Below are positions 12,691 to 26,867 of a DNA stretch of 64,000 bases, piece after piece. Both the position numbers and the translations under genes were made by a program. The first letter of the stretch is position 1. Every line of letters starts with the position of its first letter. The notes beneath the pieces are model-generated. The model was not told where the DNA came from, did no database searches, and worked only from the letters and a program-made list of their open reading frames with translations. Source of the DNA: Priapulus caudatus (Eukaryota > Priapulida > Priapulimorpha > Priapulimorphida > Priapulidae); contig NW_014577071.1 of the NCBI RefSeq assembly GCF_000485595.1, forward strand, positions 883,809 to 947,808, in the 5' to 3' direction.

Positions 12691-13614
12691 CTCTTGCGTT
12701 CCTTACTGTTCGCCTGCACCGTTTTCTGGTCTATTTTAGATGCCGCTTCCTATTTTCGCACCGACACGCAGTTCGGGAGACAGACCACGGCGCACTAACG
12801 CGCGATTACAGCGTTTATTACGTGTATAACGACACGTCGCGTGACGTTCCTCTGCCTATCCGCGTAGCGCATGCTCCCGTGCTCAACACAGACTGATGGC
12901 TGATACGGTGACGGCCGCGATTAAAATTTCCACTCCAAATTCCAAATTATCTTTCACTTTTCCCATGCCTTAATTCAATACTGCTTCGACGCAGCGTTCA
13001 CTTGATTAAAAGCTAATAGCAGTATAAACCGCAAACTGGATATTTTCCCATAATAGTTCCGTTTCGAAACTAATTTTTCTGAACATCCACATTATGATAC
13101 TCCTGTTATAGTCTTCAATATGTAAGCGTATAGCAACGCATAAACAATGCAAGCTCAAGTAATAATATGATCCTCATTTGAACATCATGAGGAATATTTC
13201 GCTTTCATTATAATGGTTCCTTAATTACTCTCTCGCTCTTACTACGAGTCTACCATATACTCGCGCATACAGTGTTCGTAATATTGACAGTTTACTACTA
13301 CTCTATACATTCGTCGCCGTGTCTGCTGCGGCGTGCAGTGCGTGCGTGCGTGCGGCGTCGTGGCGCTGCCACGGCGTGCATAAGTACAACGCTCGCGACG
13401 CATGTTCGTGCTGTGCGCGCTGCGCATGGCACCGTACGATATTCATAGGAGGACAGACGCGGTGTTTAAGGCCGATGTGTTGTAGCATCATATGCCGAGA
13501 CGCCATTATAGCCTCATTATACGAACAGAACGTCGAGCACGAGCTGATGCCTCGCGCTGTGCGCATAAGCACTTTTACATTCCGCATGGACCTAATTCTC
13601 TATACGTTACCGGG
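12691..13614. other. Single-copy spacer between the two large repeat units
   Basis: Ordinary sequence without long ORFs or recognisable RNA. Frames at 13,242-13,587 on the minus strand are under 100 codons and carry no motif. Confidence 0.5.
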
Positions 13615-13630
13615 CTTGTGTGTGTGTGCG

Positions 13631-13667
<37 letters not shown>

Positions 13668-14495
13668 GCTGGGTCGTGATGGGTGTGTTGTGTGTGCGCG
13701 CGAGTGTGTTGCTGTGTGTGTGCGTGTTGTGGGTAGTGTGTGTGTGTGCGTGGTGCGTGTGCGTGCTGCGTGTGCGTGTGCGTGTAGCGTGTGCGTGTGC
13801 GTGGTGCGTGTTGCGTGTGCGTGTGCGCTGTGCGTGTGCGTCGTGCGTGTGCAGTGTGCGTGTGCGTCTCGTGCGTGCGTGTGTGTGTGCATGATTGCGT
13901 GTACGTGTGTGCGTTTACATATACGCTCACTCGCGTGAGCGTGTGCGTGTGCTGTGCGTTGCGCGTGCATGCAGATAGGAACATGTGCGTGTACTCTGTA
14001 TGATATGTGGATGTACGTGCGGTGTACGGTACGTGTGTACGTTACATGTGTATGTAGTGCGTTACGTGTTATGGCTACCACACATGTGCGTGTACGTTGT
14101 GCTGCTGCGTGTTGCGTGTGCGTGTGCGTGTGCGTGTGCGTGTTGCGTTTGTGCGTGTGCGTGTGCGTAGGGTGTGTGCATGTTGCGTGTGCGTGTGCGT
14201 GTCGCGTTTACAGTATACGTGCACGCCGTCGAAGCGTGTGCGTGTGCGTGTTGCCGCTGCGCGTGCATTTCGTGTTTACGTGTGCGTATGTAGCGTGTGC
14301 GTTATAACGTGTGTGTTTACGTAGTACTTGCACCCGTGAGCGTGCATGTGCGTGATAGCTGTGTGCATCAGCTGCGTATTCATCGTGCGCGTACACTTTA
14401 TACGTGTGTGTGTTGTGCTCTGCGTCGTGCGCTGCACAAGCATGTGTATGTGCTGTGCGTATAGGGCGTGTGTGTGCTTTTGCGTGTGCATGTAG
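13615..14495. repeat. (GT)n then GTGTGC array at the unit junction
   Basis: A pure GT run (about 13,617-13,665) leads into GTGTGC sequence that becomes identical to position 1 onward from about 13,787. The junction between single-copy spacer and the repeated unit therefore lies inside a simple repeat. Confidence 0.9.
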
Positions 14496-14869
14496 GCGTG
14501 CTGCGAATCTTCTACATTATAAAATCTAATGCGTACGCTGTCCATCATATTATGTTACTCGCCCGAGATTTTTCCTCGTGCAAGATTTTTAACAGCTTAT
14601 AGTTTGCGTCTGCCCCTCTGTGTGCACGCGTAGCAACGTAACCCTGCCACACCAGAACACAGAGGTCACTGTGCGGTATTACGAAGGCGCCCATGGTATC
14701 AACAATAGCTTCCTCAAGATGCCCACCAATCATTTGTCACGTGCCAGCTCATGCCAGTTCTCAAGCGATTATACTAGAGTTTCGCTGCGAAGGCGAATTT
14801 CAATATGCACGCCGACGTATGCGAAACTTCACGTAGAGACTAGCACGAAGCAATAACTGTAAGAAAATG

Positions 14870-15350
14870 CGAGGCGAATTTTCGTGCGTGCGTAGTGCTG
14901 TGTGTGCTGTGGTGTGCGTGTGTGTGTTGTGTGTGTGTGTTTGTGTGTGGGTGTGTGTGTGTGCTGTGTGTGTGTGTGTGTGTGTGTGTGTGTCGTGTAG
15001 TGTGCTGTGCTGTGGTGAGAGGGCAAAAGGCCAGAAAGCAGATAAAGAGAGGAAGGTGGAGAGAGAGAGAGGGGAGGAGAAAGACGAGAAGATGGAAAGG
15101 TGTAGCGGAAAGCCGAAGCGGGGGGCGGGGCGTGCCAGGAGGAGAGAGAGCAGAGAGGGCAAGAGAGACAAGAGAGAGATGGAAAGGCAAAAGCGATAAA
15201 GGAGAGAGAGAGAGAAGAAAAGAGCGAGAGAGAAAGCGAGGGGAAGAGAGAGAGAAGCAGATAGAGAGAGAAAGAGAGAGAGAGGTCGCGCGAATAGAGA
15301 GAGGAGGAGAGAGACGCAAAGACCGAAGAGCAGGAGAACGCGAGCAGGAA

Positions 15351-15419
<69 letters not shown>

Positions 15420-15422
15420 CTT
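14870..15422. repeat. (GT)n then (GA)n tract, copy 2
   Basis: This matches 1,086-1,645. The terminal GA run (about 15,355-15,420) is nearly perfect dinucleotide repeat. Confidence 0.85.
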
Positions 15423-17000
15423 CCAAACATTCTAACTCGATTCTTTGTCTACTGTGAGTCGTCTGCTGCTCGCATCATCACATATCAGCTGATGTCTGTG
15501 GTTTACACGAACCATCACATCTGTTCGGCAAAGAGTTCAAGTTAATGTTTAATTTGAGCGTAAACTCTGGCGGATGCAATGTTTACACGTCTATATAGCC
15601 GATGAAGAAGCCAGTGTTACAGACCTGTCCCAGATGGTTATCCAGATGTTTTCCACCGTTATCATTTTAGGTTTCAATTTACACGTGTTTTTATTCTGCA
15701 TGGCCACATTCATGCGATATGCTCTGCGACCTATGTGTTTAGGAACAACGATAATTCAAATAATTCTGGATCGTTCAGTTTAGTTCATGAAATTCATTAC
15801 TACATACGTCATAGCATAGATCGGTTGTTTCAAGTACTCGTGTCAACGTTTACCTGACTTTCATAAAGGAAATTCAGTATCGATGTTACGTCGGCTTCAG
15901 TGGCATTCGCCCAATTAGTACTCGCGTTAATAAGCTATACAACGTCTGTTTTCTGTGATTTGATATGAAGAATTAGAGCATTGCTACTCGTGATGCTGTC
16001 ACTTGCGACTATGGTATTAACGGAGGTATTATGACTCTATACTGTGCTGTTAACTACATAGCTGTTAGCTGTGTATTTTTTCATCTGTATCTTGTAACCC
16101 TTTGACACGCAGTATAGCCATTCTTTGCTTCGTAAAGCATAGGAGTACGCATGTCGAAGTGTTTCGGAAAGCGATTGCAATTACACATTGTGCCTAGAAC
16201 TGTATAGATTTAATCGAAATGTGTTTTTTCTTGCAAAGGAGCCAGTGTCTGGATACGGCTAAGCCTCCATGTTTTTTTAGTAATGCACGATGTAGGCCCC
16301 TATGCAAAGCGAGCACGGAGCGGTGGAAATCGGCAGTCGTGCCACATAATCGCAATTACTTGATATAATTAGGAGCCGAAATTCTAGTGTCCCAAATCGA
16401 CAACCCCGCTGGGTATAGGCGTGCGTACGACAAAACCATGGTTTGGAAAGAATAACAAGTAGATACAATTAAGTGGTTGACGCGTAACAGCGAGGAAAGC
16501 GTAAAATTGCACAGTCGGGAACCATGTAAATGCCTCATTCCTATAGATATAGCCTATAGATTGAACTAGTATGACCACCTCAATCAGAAGACCCCCCCCC
16601 CACCAACCCACTGCAAAAATTAATGTTGGCACATCGATATGAATGTCTACTCTGGCCAGTATATCGTCACCCTAACTCCAACATGGACATTGTCCATCTT
16701 GGGGAAGTTATTCAGATAACCCACCGATAATCAGAGTGACCCAGAAGACGTCGATCGAGTATATGGTTTTTTTCTGCACCTGTGACGGTCGGTAGATAAA
16801 ATGCGGGATTGCTGCGCATGCGTACATTGCATAAAGCACTTGCGGAACGGATTGAATGTTAATTAGCCAATAATTAGGACCTAGATATCTCTGTGCACAC
16901 TAAAATGGAGCGCTGAGAGCTGAATAGACGGGAGGGTGATAGGACGGGATAGAAATAGACGGAGATGATTAGAAATAAATATAAACATAAACATAATAAA

Positions 17001-17046
<46 letters not shown>

Positions 17047-20000
17047 CTATTATTATTATTATTATTAATGATAGTAATAATAATACTGATAGCAATAGAG
17101 GATGAAAACGTCGACAGAAGCGCAGTGCGTTTTTAATAATTATTGCCTATAAACTGTTCGACGATAATGAACAATTATGCAATAGCGCCCATAACACGCG
17201 ACCACATTTTTTCACACCTGTCTTCCCATTCTTTAACCGTTCATAACTAGCTTCCTTGCTCAACCTTAATGCGATGTTTTGTCACATTATGTGCACGCGC
17301 TCATTCGGAGAGGAAAGTACACGAGGCATTGCACTATTCCATTAGCATCCATTATATTACAAGAGTTTTAATAGACTAATACATAATTTATGGCGTTTCC
17401 GTACGCTTGCGTCCGCGTGCAACTTAATGTTTTCGCATTCGTGATTACGTCACACGGATCGCGCGCGTGCACATGCTACCTGCTTACTGTCATGTGATGT
17501 CGACGTGCGGATAGAGCGGTCACGTAGCTGTCACCAACCTACCGTCACATACCCCTTCACGCCGTCACACCTTTGCAATCCTCTATACACGCTCTCTACT
17601 CTCTAGTACCGAAAAGTAGTTTCAGGTGTATGCAATCACGATTGTCTCTCATTGTTATCCGCCCAGCATTAAATAACAATGCATTAGCGGCGAGGTTAAT
17701 TGAGATTTGGTAGCGCTCAACTCCGGTACAATCTCGCGGAAACCAGCTGTCATTAGTAATATCACAAATCTCGTAAACATGTGGTTTGGAAAGCGAGGCT
17801 TACAGTCGTCGCAAATCCGCTTATCAACTGCACATGCGTGCGTGAAGATCCACTCTTTTTTTAACCGCTCATAAATCTTGTTTACCATACGTGGAACTGA
17901 AAAATTGAACACTGGCTGTTAGAGGTTTAGGTAGGCATAGGAGCCTAGAGTAATCTTACGAGACGACGAAAGCAAAATTTGTTCGCCAACCTGGAAGTAA
18001 ACCCCTTCTTCTATTTAGCTTTCCAATTGCTTCATGTTAAACGAAATAAATTCTACCATTATGTAATAAATGAGATTTTATGGTTTCCATGGCAATTCGT
18101 GCTCAATAATTCATTGTGCCACTAGGGATATTGGTGCGAGCGTCTCTTTATTGGCTGTTGCTCTGGCTATTAGTCCAGCCAAATTGACACGAGTAAATAA
18201 TATTGCCGAAATCCTTCCATTTGCGCATGTAATATTTATGCGTGTAGGACACTTCCTGTACTGAAGCAGTGGATTAATTAGAAACCTGAAGTGTCTAGAT
18301 GCGCGAGCGCCTTGCACGAGAGAATATTGTCCGTGCAGAGGACAGGAGGAGTATATGCGTGCGCATGCCACTATAGCTCGTGTGCGGCATGGATGAAGCT
18401 AGCCAGCCAGCATGCATGCGGATCGGCAGATCAATATTGGTTTAGCAATAAAGTTGCGATATACACGTAAAATTACGCGCGCGCGCGTAGAGAGCGCGCG
18501 GACTAGAAATGGTTACGGGGTCCGTTATCGTTGTTTACTGGGTATTACCCGGAGCGGGCGCTGATAGAAATGCTGGAGGCTTCACTGCTAAGCTTGATAG
18601 TAAAATCTTTATAATAAGATGAAATATGGTTCGCCCCCGACAATCGCCAACGCCCGGCTTGCGTGCGCCTGATAACCGCTCTCTGAGCGTCAGCTGTGAA
18701 CGTGTGTCAGTTCAAGCAGGCGTTCAGGCGAGACTGCATCTAGCTCGCGCGGGGGAAGCGAAGCAGGTCTTCGCACCTATTCGTTATTCTCTCCGCGGCG
18801 CAGCGCTATTGTCCCATTATGCTTTACCTCGTCATCACGCGCGGAAGCTCGCGTATACGTGCTGCTCATAGTGTATGCATCGTCTCTCTATTCACGAAGA
18901 TGCGGTGCTGTGACGATACGCGTGCTGCCTGTGGGTGCATGTACTGCATCGCACACTGTAGCGGTGGAATGTGTGCATGTGCTACAGCGGGAACACGCAG
19001 AGCGATAACGTGCCGGATATTATTAACGAGTTCTGCGGGAAAGGGAAGAAGTAGGCCTGCGTCCGGGCCGACGTCGCGCCGAGAATGTCAAGCCGACGAT
19101 GTCTACGACGACGGTGTTTTCTACGTCGTACGTAATGTTGACGACGGTCTGTGGACTCGTGCGCGCGCGCAGGGGGCGTGCATGCGCGCGGGCGTGCGAG
19201 TGCGCGTGCGTAAGTGAGCGCGTGTGTGAGCGCGTGCGTACGTGCGTACGTGTGCGCGCGTGGGCGCGCGTGTGCGCGTGCGTTAGTGTGCTCGCTCGGG
19301 AATGCGTGAGCGTTCTACGTGAAAACTACATTGCTAACTTGTTTTTTTCTAAAGGATAACTAGCCGTTTGCAAATCGTCGGTGCCGCTGCCCGTGGGGAC
19401 GAATCTGCCCTTCCCCTCCCCCATAGCTACGGCAGTACATTTTCTTGACATTATGCACGTGCTGTTGCGTAGATACCCAGGGGCAGTTAGATATGAAAAA
19501 AATGTTGGTCTCAATGACTCACTTCATTAATTATAAGGCAATAAATTCTTCAAACATCCGAAAAAGCTGAGATAGAAAAATAAGCTCAGCCGCGTGTGTC
19601 TGTGCGCATGCCTTGCATCTGCTATAGAAAATTACCTTTTGTTAGAATTGTGTATTTAAAAGGAAGATGACATACCAAGGAAGAGTTTTCTATGAAAAAG
19701 TAAAACGCATTTTCTTGTGTATACAATGAGACTGAACCCAATTATCTCAACATCCGAATATAATTATTTTCAATTTGTGTTGCCGCTTGTCGGCGCTAGT
19801 GTCGCGTGTGTAGAAGTAGTAGTACGCGGGAAGTAGTGTGTAATGATAAACAAAGTATATTCGTATATAACTTTGCTAAGATTATACCCTTGTACTGAGT
19901 GCATACTCCGGAGCAGTAAGACGATACGTTGATCCCAATGATTAACTTTTGTATTTGTATTTGTATTGTATTATATTTGTATTGTATTGTAATCAAGTAT

Positions 20001-22965
20001 TTGTAAGGTAAAAAATATTCAAACTATTCCCAAAACGTGCGATAGATCATAGGGTCAGATGTGCCTGTGCGCATGCCTACTATTCTGCAAATGGAAATAT
20101 CATTTTGTTGTAATTATGTATTTAAAAAAGAGAGGACTTGTTCAAGACTAGGTTACTCTGAAAAATGCTAAACGCCTTAGGTCCATGATATAATAAGAGC
20201 TAGCCCAATCTTCTCAACATCTCAATTCCATACATTACCGTTGCCGTTGGATGGCGCTAGTGTCACGCAAGAAAAAGTAGTATATGATGCGCAATGAAAT
20301 ACATTTATATGCGATTATGTTAAAGTTATCCACCTGTAGTAAGCACACGCAGTAGTAGTTAAAAGTAGAAAATGGTAATCCACTTCGTTGATTAGTTCGT
20401 ACCCACTACGATAGCCACTCACGAGTCAAACTTGTCCCTGCGACTGCACACTATCTGCATCACTATAGATAAGAATCATCACATTTTCTAGAAATTATTA
20501 TTTTTAGAAAAAAAGAACGTAATCGGAAATATGTTTTTTTGTGTGATAAAATGTGAAATTCATCGACTGCCTTACATAGGAAGTCGGAGCACATTCATAA
20601 TATCGCGATTCCGGGCAACAGCGATTGAAATTATATACATTTTCGTTGACGTTGCTTGGCGCTACTGTTACGCATGCGAACTTGTATGTGATGCTAATAA
20701 TATTGTGTGATGTAAGCGTAATATACTCGTAATAGGGTCATGACCAAATCGTTTGGCCTAGGATGGGAAAGCCACGGACGCTTTGCGGTCTGGACAGTTG
20801 ATCGTGGGCCGTTGGCTGTTGACGTTGCCAATGTCGGAAGGGGGAACTGTCCCCTCTGCTTGCTTCCCAGCCAGCTACGGCCCTCGTATGTGAATGCACG
20901 GTATAGCAATGTGCGTGAATGCTTTTGCGTGCGCGTACCTATGTCCTTGTTCGCCCATCCACTGTGCGAGCGTACGCATGCACGTACGTGCCTGCGGGCC
21001 TACGGACTTTCATGAGTACTCGAAAAAATTCCGTTACGCGTATTTCTACTAGAAAAAAAGAGTAAATTACAGGAACATTCATGGCGTCGAAAAACCGATT
21101 GCAGCGATGTCCCAGCACGGTGCTGCGACAGCAGTTAATATTTTATCGATTGGTTGCGTCCGGACAACTTTCTAATTACAAGCAAAACGCTGTAATTAAT
21201 AAAACACCGCAGAACGCTGCGTTCACAATAATCGCCTGGCAGAAAACACCGCTATTTCATCACAGACGCTGTGAGCCAGCGTGAAACACAAATATTGTGT
21301 CAAAACCACAATGCTGTGATGTGAAGAAGTAATAAATAAGAATGTCATCGACAGCCTTCGGATCGGTGACATTTTTAAATGATCAAACGACGTACGGGTC
21401 TGATACCCGGATTCCCTGTTGAGCAGGAAAACAAGATGGCCGCATGGAGACAAATATGCCCGTTACAGGTGTGCTGATTGCATAAATAAAATAGTGAAAA
21501 CCCTTATACGCAACCTAATATTAACCTAATACATTTAGGAAAAGCTATAGCAGCAGATTGCATCGATAGAGCAGAGAGCGGGCTGGACGTCACGTGTCAT
21601 GGTCACGTGTTCACCTTCGGGTATTGCTCGTCGTAACAACATAAACCAATGCATATCGAATTATTGAATAATCAACATACATTTAGGTTGATGGTAACTG
21701 GTAAATTGCCACATATATGTAAATTGTGTGTGGAGGAAAATTAAGCAGGGGGGGGGTTACTTGAAGCAGGAGTCATTGGTCAGTTGACAGGTCAGTAACC
21801 CGAAATGTGAAGTCAGCAGGGATGCTTCAACAGCCGCACGCGCACACGGCCCAGTACACACACAAACACGACCACGCGTGCGTGAACGCGTACGTGCGTC
21901 AATTTTCCTATGGAAACCCATGGTCGCCATGACACGTATTCGTATTAATCCATTTTAATCGCGTTAAAATAATGTTATTTGAACTAAATTCGAGCCAGTC
22001 AGAAAATTCGTTTTAATCAGGATTAAAATTAAGGTTTTAAGCAAGGTTAACTTCCCTGTAATCATATAGCAATGCTTTTTAATTGGGGCTAGCTTCCGTT
22101 CCCGCTTAATTTTAGACCAATCAAAAATGTTGTGCTAAGCCTCCCGTGCGCGGTAAGTGTGTGTGTGTGTTGGGGGGGGGGGGTACTATAAGGTGTTTAC
22201 AACAAGTCGTACATGTTTTTCTTCACATTACAAATGTGCCTGATAACATGATTTGGTTATTTATAGCATCTTGTGGTTATACATTATTGAAGGTGGCATG
22301 TACGCAAACATGACCACGGACAAACCTGGGGGAACCGGGCAAATACACTCACACCCACGCGCGCGCGCGAGCGAACGTGTACAAGGATATTGGATATTGA
22401 CTGCATCGCACGCGAAGCTTCAAGCGCGTTAATTGCATATAAAGATGACTCGTCAACGTGAAACCATATAGCAAGGACTAAGAGTGTAAATGCATTTCAA
22501 CCCTTGGGACACTTGGCCTCATATTTCATCGGCTAAGCCTTCTTATCTGTATTAATGCAGAGTACAGTTTCAATATTGTCCACACGAGTCGGCAGAAGAA
22601 AGCGGCTGCGGATGTTGTTGCCGGCGCAGAACACATGAATAAACAATGCTAATGTGTTGTTCGTGGCTACAGAATATCGCTCCACGTTGCTTCTCTCGAC
22701 AATGAGGTGGAATACAATATAACTATGGGCTATAGAGTCTTTATCACAAAATTTCATTCACCCTCGACTAAATTTCCTTTTTACCCGAAAATTTTCATTC
22801 ACCCCCAAATTATTTCATTCACCCTTGGGTGGGCCCATTCACCAGTTTAAGAAGCACTTGGCTATAGCACACAAGTTAATAAATTTCAGCCCCATTTTGA
22901 AGGTTTAAATATCACCACTCACTGTACTGTATCATACCGTACTGTGTTGTGCTGCTCTCTGGTGT
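15423..22965. other. Gene-free spacer of copy 2 with many one-base indels
   Basis: This aligns with 1,646-9,639 but loses a base every few tens of positions. Short ORFs differ completely from those in copy 1, which argues that neither set is coding. Confidence 0.65.
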
Positions 22966-24584
22966 GCTATACTATACTATACTATACTATACTATACTAT
23001 ACTATACTATGCTATGCTATGCTATGCTATGCTNNNNNNNNNNNNNNNNNNNNNNNNNNNNNNNNNNNNNNNNNNNNNNNNNNNNNNNNNNNNNNNNNNN
23101 NNNNNNNNNNNNNNNNNNNNNNNNNNNNNNNNNNNNNNNNNNNNNNNNNNNNNNNNNNNNNNNNNNNNNNNNNNNNNNNNNNNNNNNNNNNNNNNNNNNN
23201 NNNNNNNNNNNNNNNNNNNNNNNNNNNNNNNNNNNNNNNNNNNNNNNNNNNNNNNNNNNATGCTATTGCTAGGGCTATGCGATGCTATGCTATGCTATGG
23301 CTGCTACTCTAGCTCTAACTCTACTTACTTACTTCTACCTACTCTACTCTATCTCTAACTCTAGCTCTACTTACTCTACTCTACTCTACTACTCTACTCT
23401 ACTCTAATCTCTCTACTCTACTCTACTCTACTCTACTCTACTCTACTCTACTCTACCTCTACTCTACTCTACTCTACTTCTACTCTACTTCTACTCTACT
23501 CTACTCTACTACTCTACTCTCCTCTACTCTACTCTACTCCTACTCTACTCCACTCACTATACTTACTTTACTCTGCCCTATACTCTACTCTACACTACTC
23601 TACTCTACTCTACTACTACTCTACTCTACTCTAGCTCTACTCTACTCTACTCTACTCTACTCTACTCTACCTACTCTTACTCTACTCTTACTCTAATTAC
23701 TCTACTCTACTCTACTCTACTCTACTCTCTCTACTCTATTCTACTCTCTACTCTACATCCTAACCTTTACTCCACTCTACTCTATTCTACTCTCTACTCT
23801 ACATCCTAACCTTTACTCCACTCTACTCTATTCTACTCTACTCTACTCTGTACGCTACTCTACTCTACTCTTACTCTCTACTCTACTCTATCTACTCTAC
23901 TCTAGCTCTATCTCTACTCTACTCTACTCTACTCTACTCTACTCTATCTCTACTCTACTCTACTCTACTCTACTACTTACTCTACTCTACTCTACTTGCT
24001 ACCTCCTCTACTCTACTCTACTCTACTCTAACTATACTCTACTCTATCTCTACTCTACTCTACTCTACTCTACTCTTACTCTACTCTACTCTACTCTACT
24101 CTACTCTACTCTACTTCTACTCTACTCTACTCTCTACACCTCTACTCTCTTCTTACTCTACTCTACTCTACTCTACTCTACTCTACTCTACTCTACTCTA
24201 CTTCTATTACTCTACTCTACTCTACTCTACTCTACTCTACTCTACTCTACTCTACTCTACTCTACTCTTACTACTCTACTCTACTCTACTCTACTCTACT
24301 CTACTCTTACTGCTACTCTACTCTACTCTACTCTACTCTACTTCTACTCTACTCTACTTCTACTCTACTCTACCTCTATCTCTTACTCTACTCTACTCTA
24401 CTCTACTCTACTCTACTCTAGCTTACTCTACTTACTCTACTCTACTCTACTCTCTCTACTCTATCTTACTCTACTCTAACTCTACTCTACTCTACTCTAC
24501 TCTACTCTACTCTACTCTACCTACTTATACTCTTACTCTACTCTACTCTACTCTACTCTACTCTACTCTACTCTACTCTACTCT
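22966..24584. repeat. Pentanucleotide satellite, copy 2, interrupted by a gap
   Basis: The same CTATA to CTATG to CTACT progression as 9,641-11,125, with an N gap (23,034-23,259) inside the CTATG part. It includes a locally duplicated ~60-bp variant block near 23,735-23,830 ('ctacatcctaacctttactc' twice). Confidence 0.95.
23034..23259. other. Assembly gap (226 N)
   Basis: A run of N flanked on both sides by the pentanucleotide repeat, so its size is probably an estimate. Confidence 0.99.
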
Positions 24585-25175
24585 AACGTACGGCTGCACG
24601 TCAATTTCCCTTATCCACAATTTTATGTCACTTGCTCATATAAACTTGACAGCAAATCTAACACACATTCTCTTACAAATATGCATACATTACATAGATA
24701 GGCTACACGCGTGCCTGCATGCGCAAACACGAGCGCACGCAATATCGCCTACAAATTCATTCACTGATTGACGTCGTTAGACCAACTGCCATGATAAAAT
24801 GATACTATCATCGCTACATATATAATTCGCCGGACCTGAATAAACACGCCAAGTAGTACGAGTACCTCGGAAAACAAGACACGAAGGCCCGATTCGGTCA
24901 GTCAATAGTATCCTTATCGGGAAGGAGGCAATGTCTTCTAATATCGTGGGCATGTCCGGTGACCCGTACCAGAGTTTCATCTTCTTGAGTACAAGATGAG
25001 TGTCTGGTGGGTGTCACACCGATCAACGACAATCTGGTGTTCATTCATGCGTCCGCCGCGTCATGTGAAGTCGCGCTTTATTTTTTATTTTTTATTTGAA
25101 TGCGTTTTTTATTTCATGCTGCAAGCGCACGCATTGTGTTACTTTATACTTGAATGCTAACGTTCGCAGCGCGCG

Positions 25176-25182
25176 GCGCGCG

Positions 25183-25213
<31 letters not shown>

Positions 25214-25266
25214 TGGTGTGTGTGTGTGTGTGTGTGTGTGTTGTTGTGTTGCGTGCGTGTGTTTGT

Positions 25267-25310
<44 letters not shown>

Positions 25311-25805
25311 CGTGCGTGCGTGTGCGCGTTGTGTGTGTGCGTGTGCGTGTGGCGTGTGCGTGTGCGTTGTGCGCTGTGCGTGTGCGTGTGCGTGTGCGTG
25401 TGCGTGTGCGTTTTGCGTTTGCGTGTGCGTGTGCGGTGGTGTGCGTGTGCGTGTGCGGTGTGCGTTGTGCGTGTGCGTGCGTGTGCGTGTGCGTGTGGTG
25501 TGCACGCGCGCGCGCGCGTGTGTGTATTGTTGTGCGTGTGTGCGTGGCGTGTTTGTTATCATATATGTGTTGCGTGTGCGTGTGCGTGTGCACGCGCGCG
25601 CGCGCGTGTGTGTATGTGTGTGCGTGTGTGCGTGCGTGTTTGGTACATATATGTGTGCGTGCGTGTGCGTGCGCGCGCGTATGCGTGTGCGTGTGCGTGT
25701 GCACGCGCGCGCGTGTGTGTGTGCATGTATGTGTGTGCGTGTGTGCGTGTGTGCGTGCGTGTTTTGTACATATATGTGTGCGTGCGTGCGTGCGTGCATT
25801 TGTCT
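25176..25805. repeat. GT/GC array with a ~90-110-bp higher-order repeat
   Basis: After the part shared with copy 1 (to about 25,560), a larger unit repeats about three times. It consists of a 'catatatgtgt' core followed by GTGCGT, then CGCGCGCG, then GTGTGT. The cores lie at about 25,558, 25,645 and 25,768. Frames of up to 280 codons across it encode only Cys/Val/Ala or His/Thr and are artefacts. Confidence 0.85.
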
Positions 25806-26867
25806 GCAACACATCTGCGACCTTCTCCTGCCATATAATCGTAATTGCAAGGCTTCCTCCCACGTTAAGGGACATCTACTCTTGGTCTCCCCCTCTACGT
25901 CTTGGTGATCAACTGGTCCAGCGATAAGCTCCATAAACTTTCTTTCGACTATGTTACTGTCCTTCTATAGTTCTAATGGGTTCTCTCGTTCGCGTTCTGT
26001 TTTTTTCGTCATCAGCACAGGAATATGCCACTGGAATATTCAATCGGACTATGCGGTATATGTAATATCGTGGAAAGACATAGAAGTAAATATACATGAC
26101 TAAGCTATTGTTCTCTTTTGGGATACAGGCTAGCTGTGTAAAGTTATAACGCTGGACTAAACAGTGGTAGAATTAGCCAATTACAGACAGTAGCGTAGAA
26201 CGGAGTGACCAGAAACAATAGGTAGGCGTGTCTACAAATGTGGGTATATAACCGCGTGTTCGACTAGAGACAGGATGGGAGAGAGAGTCATAAAGAGAAG
26301 GTTAAGATGTACTAGGATTGGTTAGAGAAAGCTACGACACAGCAATAACCTCGTAAGTTGTGATGATTACTCGCGCACATCCACTGTACGCGTTTGCCCC
26401 GCCATGGGCTTATACATAGTTAAGGCAGTACAATTAAAGAGAATAACTGAATACGTATATCAGTGTTGTTATGTTCTTTATAATCTGTATTTGATAGACG
26501 TTAGCAAAGTGTGTAACCTAAACACTCACGCGTAACCACTAATACGATCACGGGTAGGATTTACCTTCCCTATACACGTATAGGCAGAGTTTTTTTTACC
26601 TTTCCTATGCAGAGTTTTATTTTATTATAACGGGCATTTTTACAGTCGTGCTGATCATTTGTAATACACTAGAGGTTATTCTTTTAGGTTTTGTTACTGT
26701 TCCTCGAGGTAGCAGATATTGAAAAGAAACATGCTTAGGTAATCATATATATATATCTACTACGTGATATAAGTGTATTTATGGATATCATGCATGGATT
26801 AATAATGACTAGTTATGATAACAAATTATGATTTGTCATTATTAACCCCTACCCGATATGGGTTTGT
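25806..26867. other. Spacer, no gene recognised
   Basis: AT-rich single-copy sequence without long ORFs. A small palindrome with 9-bp arms ('aataatgac' ... 'gtcattatt') lies at 26,801-26,843, just outside the foldback element. Confidence 0.5.

Larger units (their letters stand above)
13785..25560. repeat. Copy 2 of the ~12-kb unit, rich in one-base deletions
   Basis: This is the same sequence as 1-12,120. From about 15,425 on, it shows frequent single-base losses and a few gains against copy 1, for example 'cggatgcaatg' where copy 1 has 'cgcgatgcaatg'. Copy 1 in turn has longer C and G runs. The indel-dominated, substitution-poor pattern is what uncorrected long reads give, rather than old divergence. 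It also contains a 226-base N gap inside the pentanucleotide satellite. Confidence 0.85.

Noticed and set aside
12482-12739. Ile-Ala repeat protein
   Set aside because: Translation of the GCTATT hexanucleotide repeat.
25092-25934. 280-codon minus-strand frame and several long plus-strand frames
   Set aside because: Encoded only by GT/CG repeats (His/Thr/Ala or Cys/Val); no unique sequence beyond the array edges.
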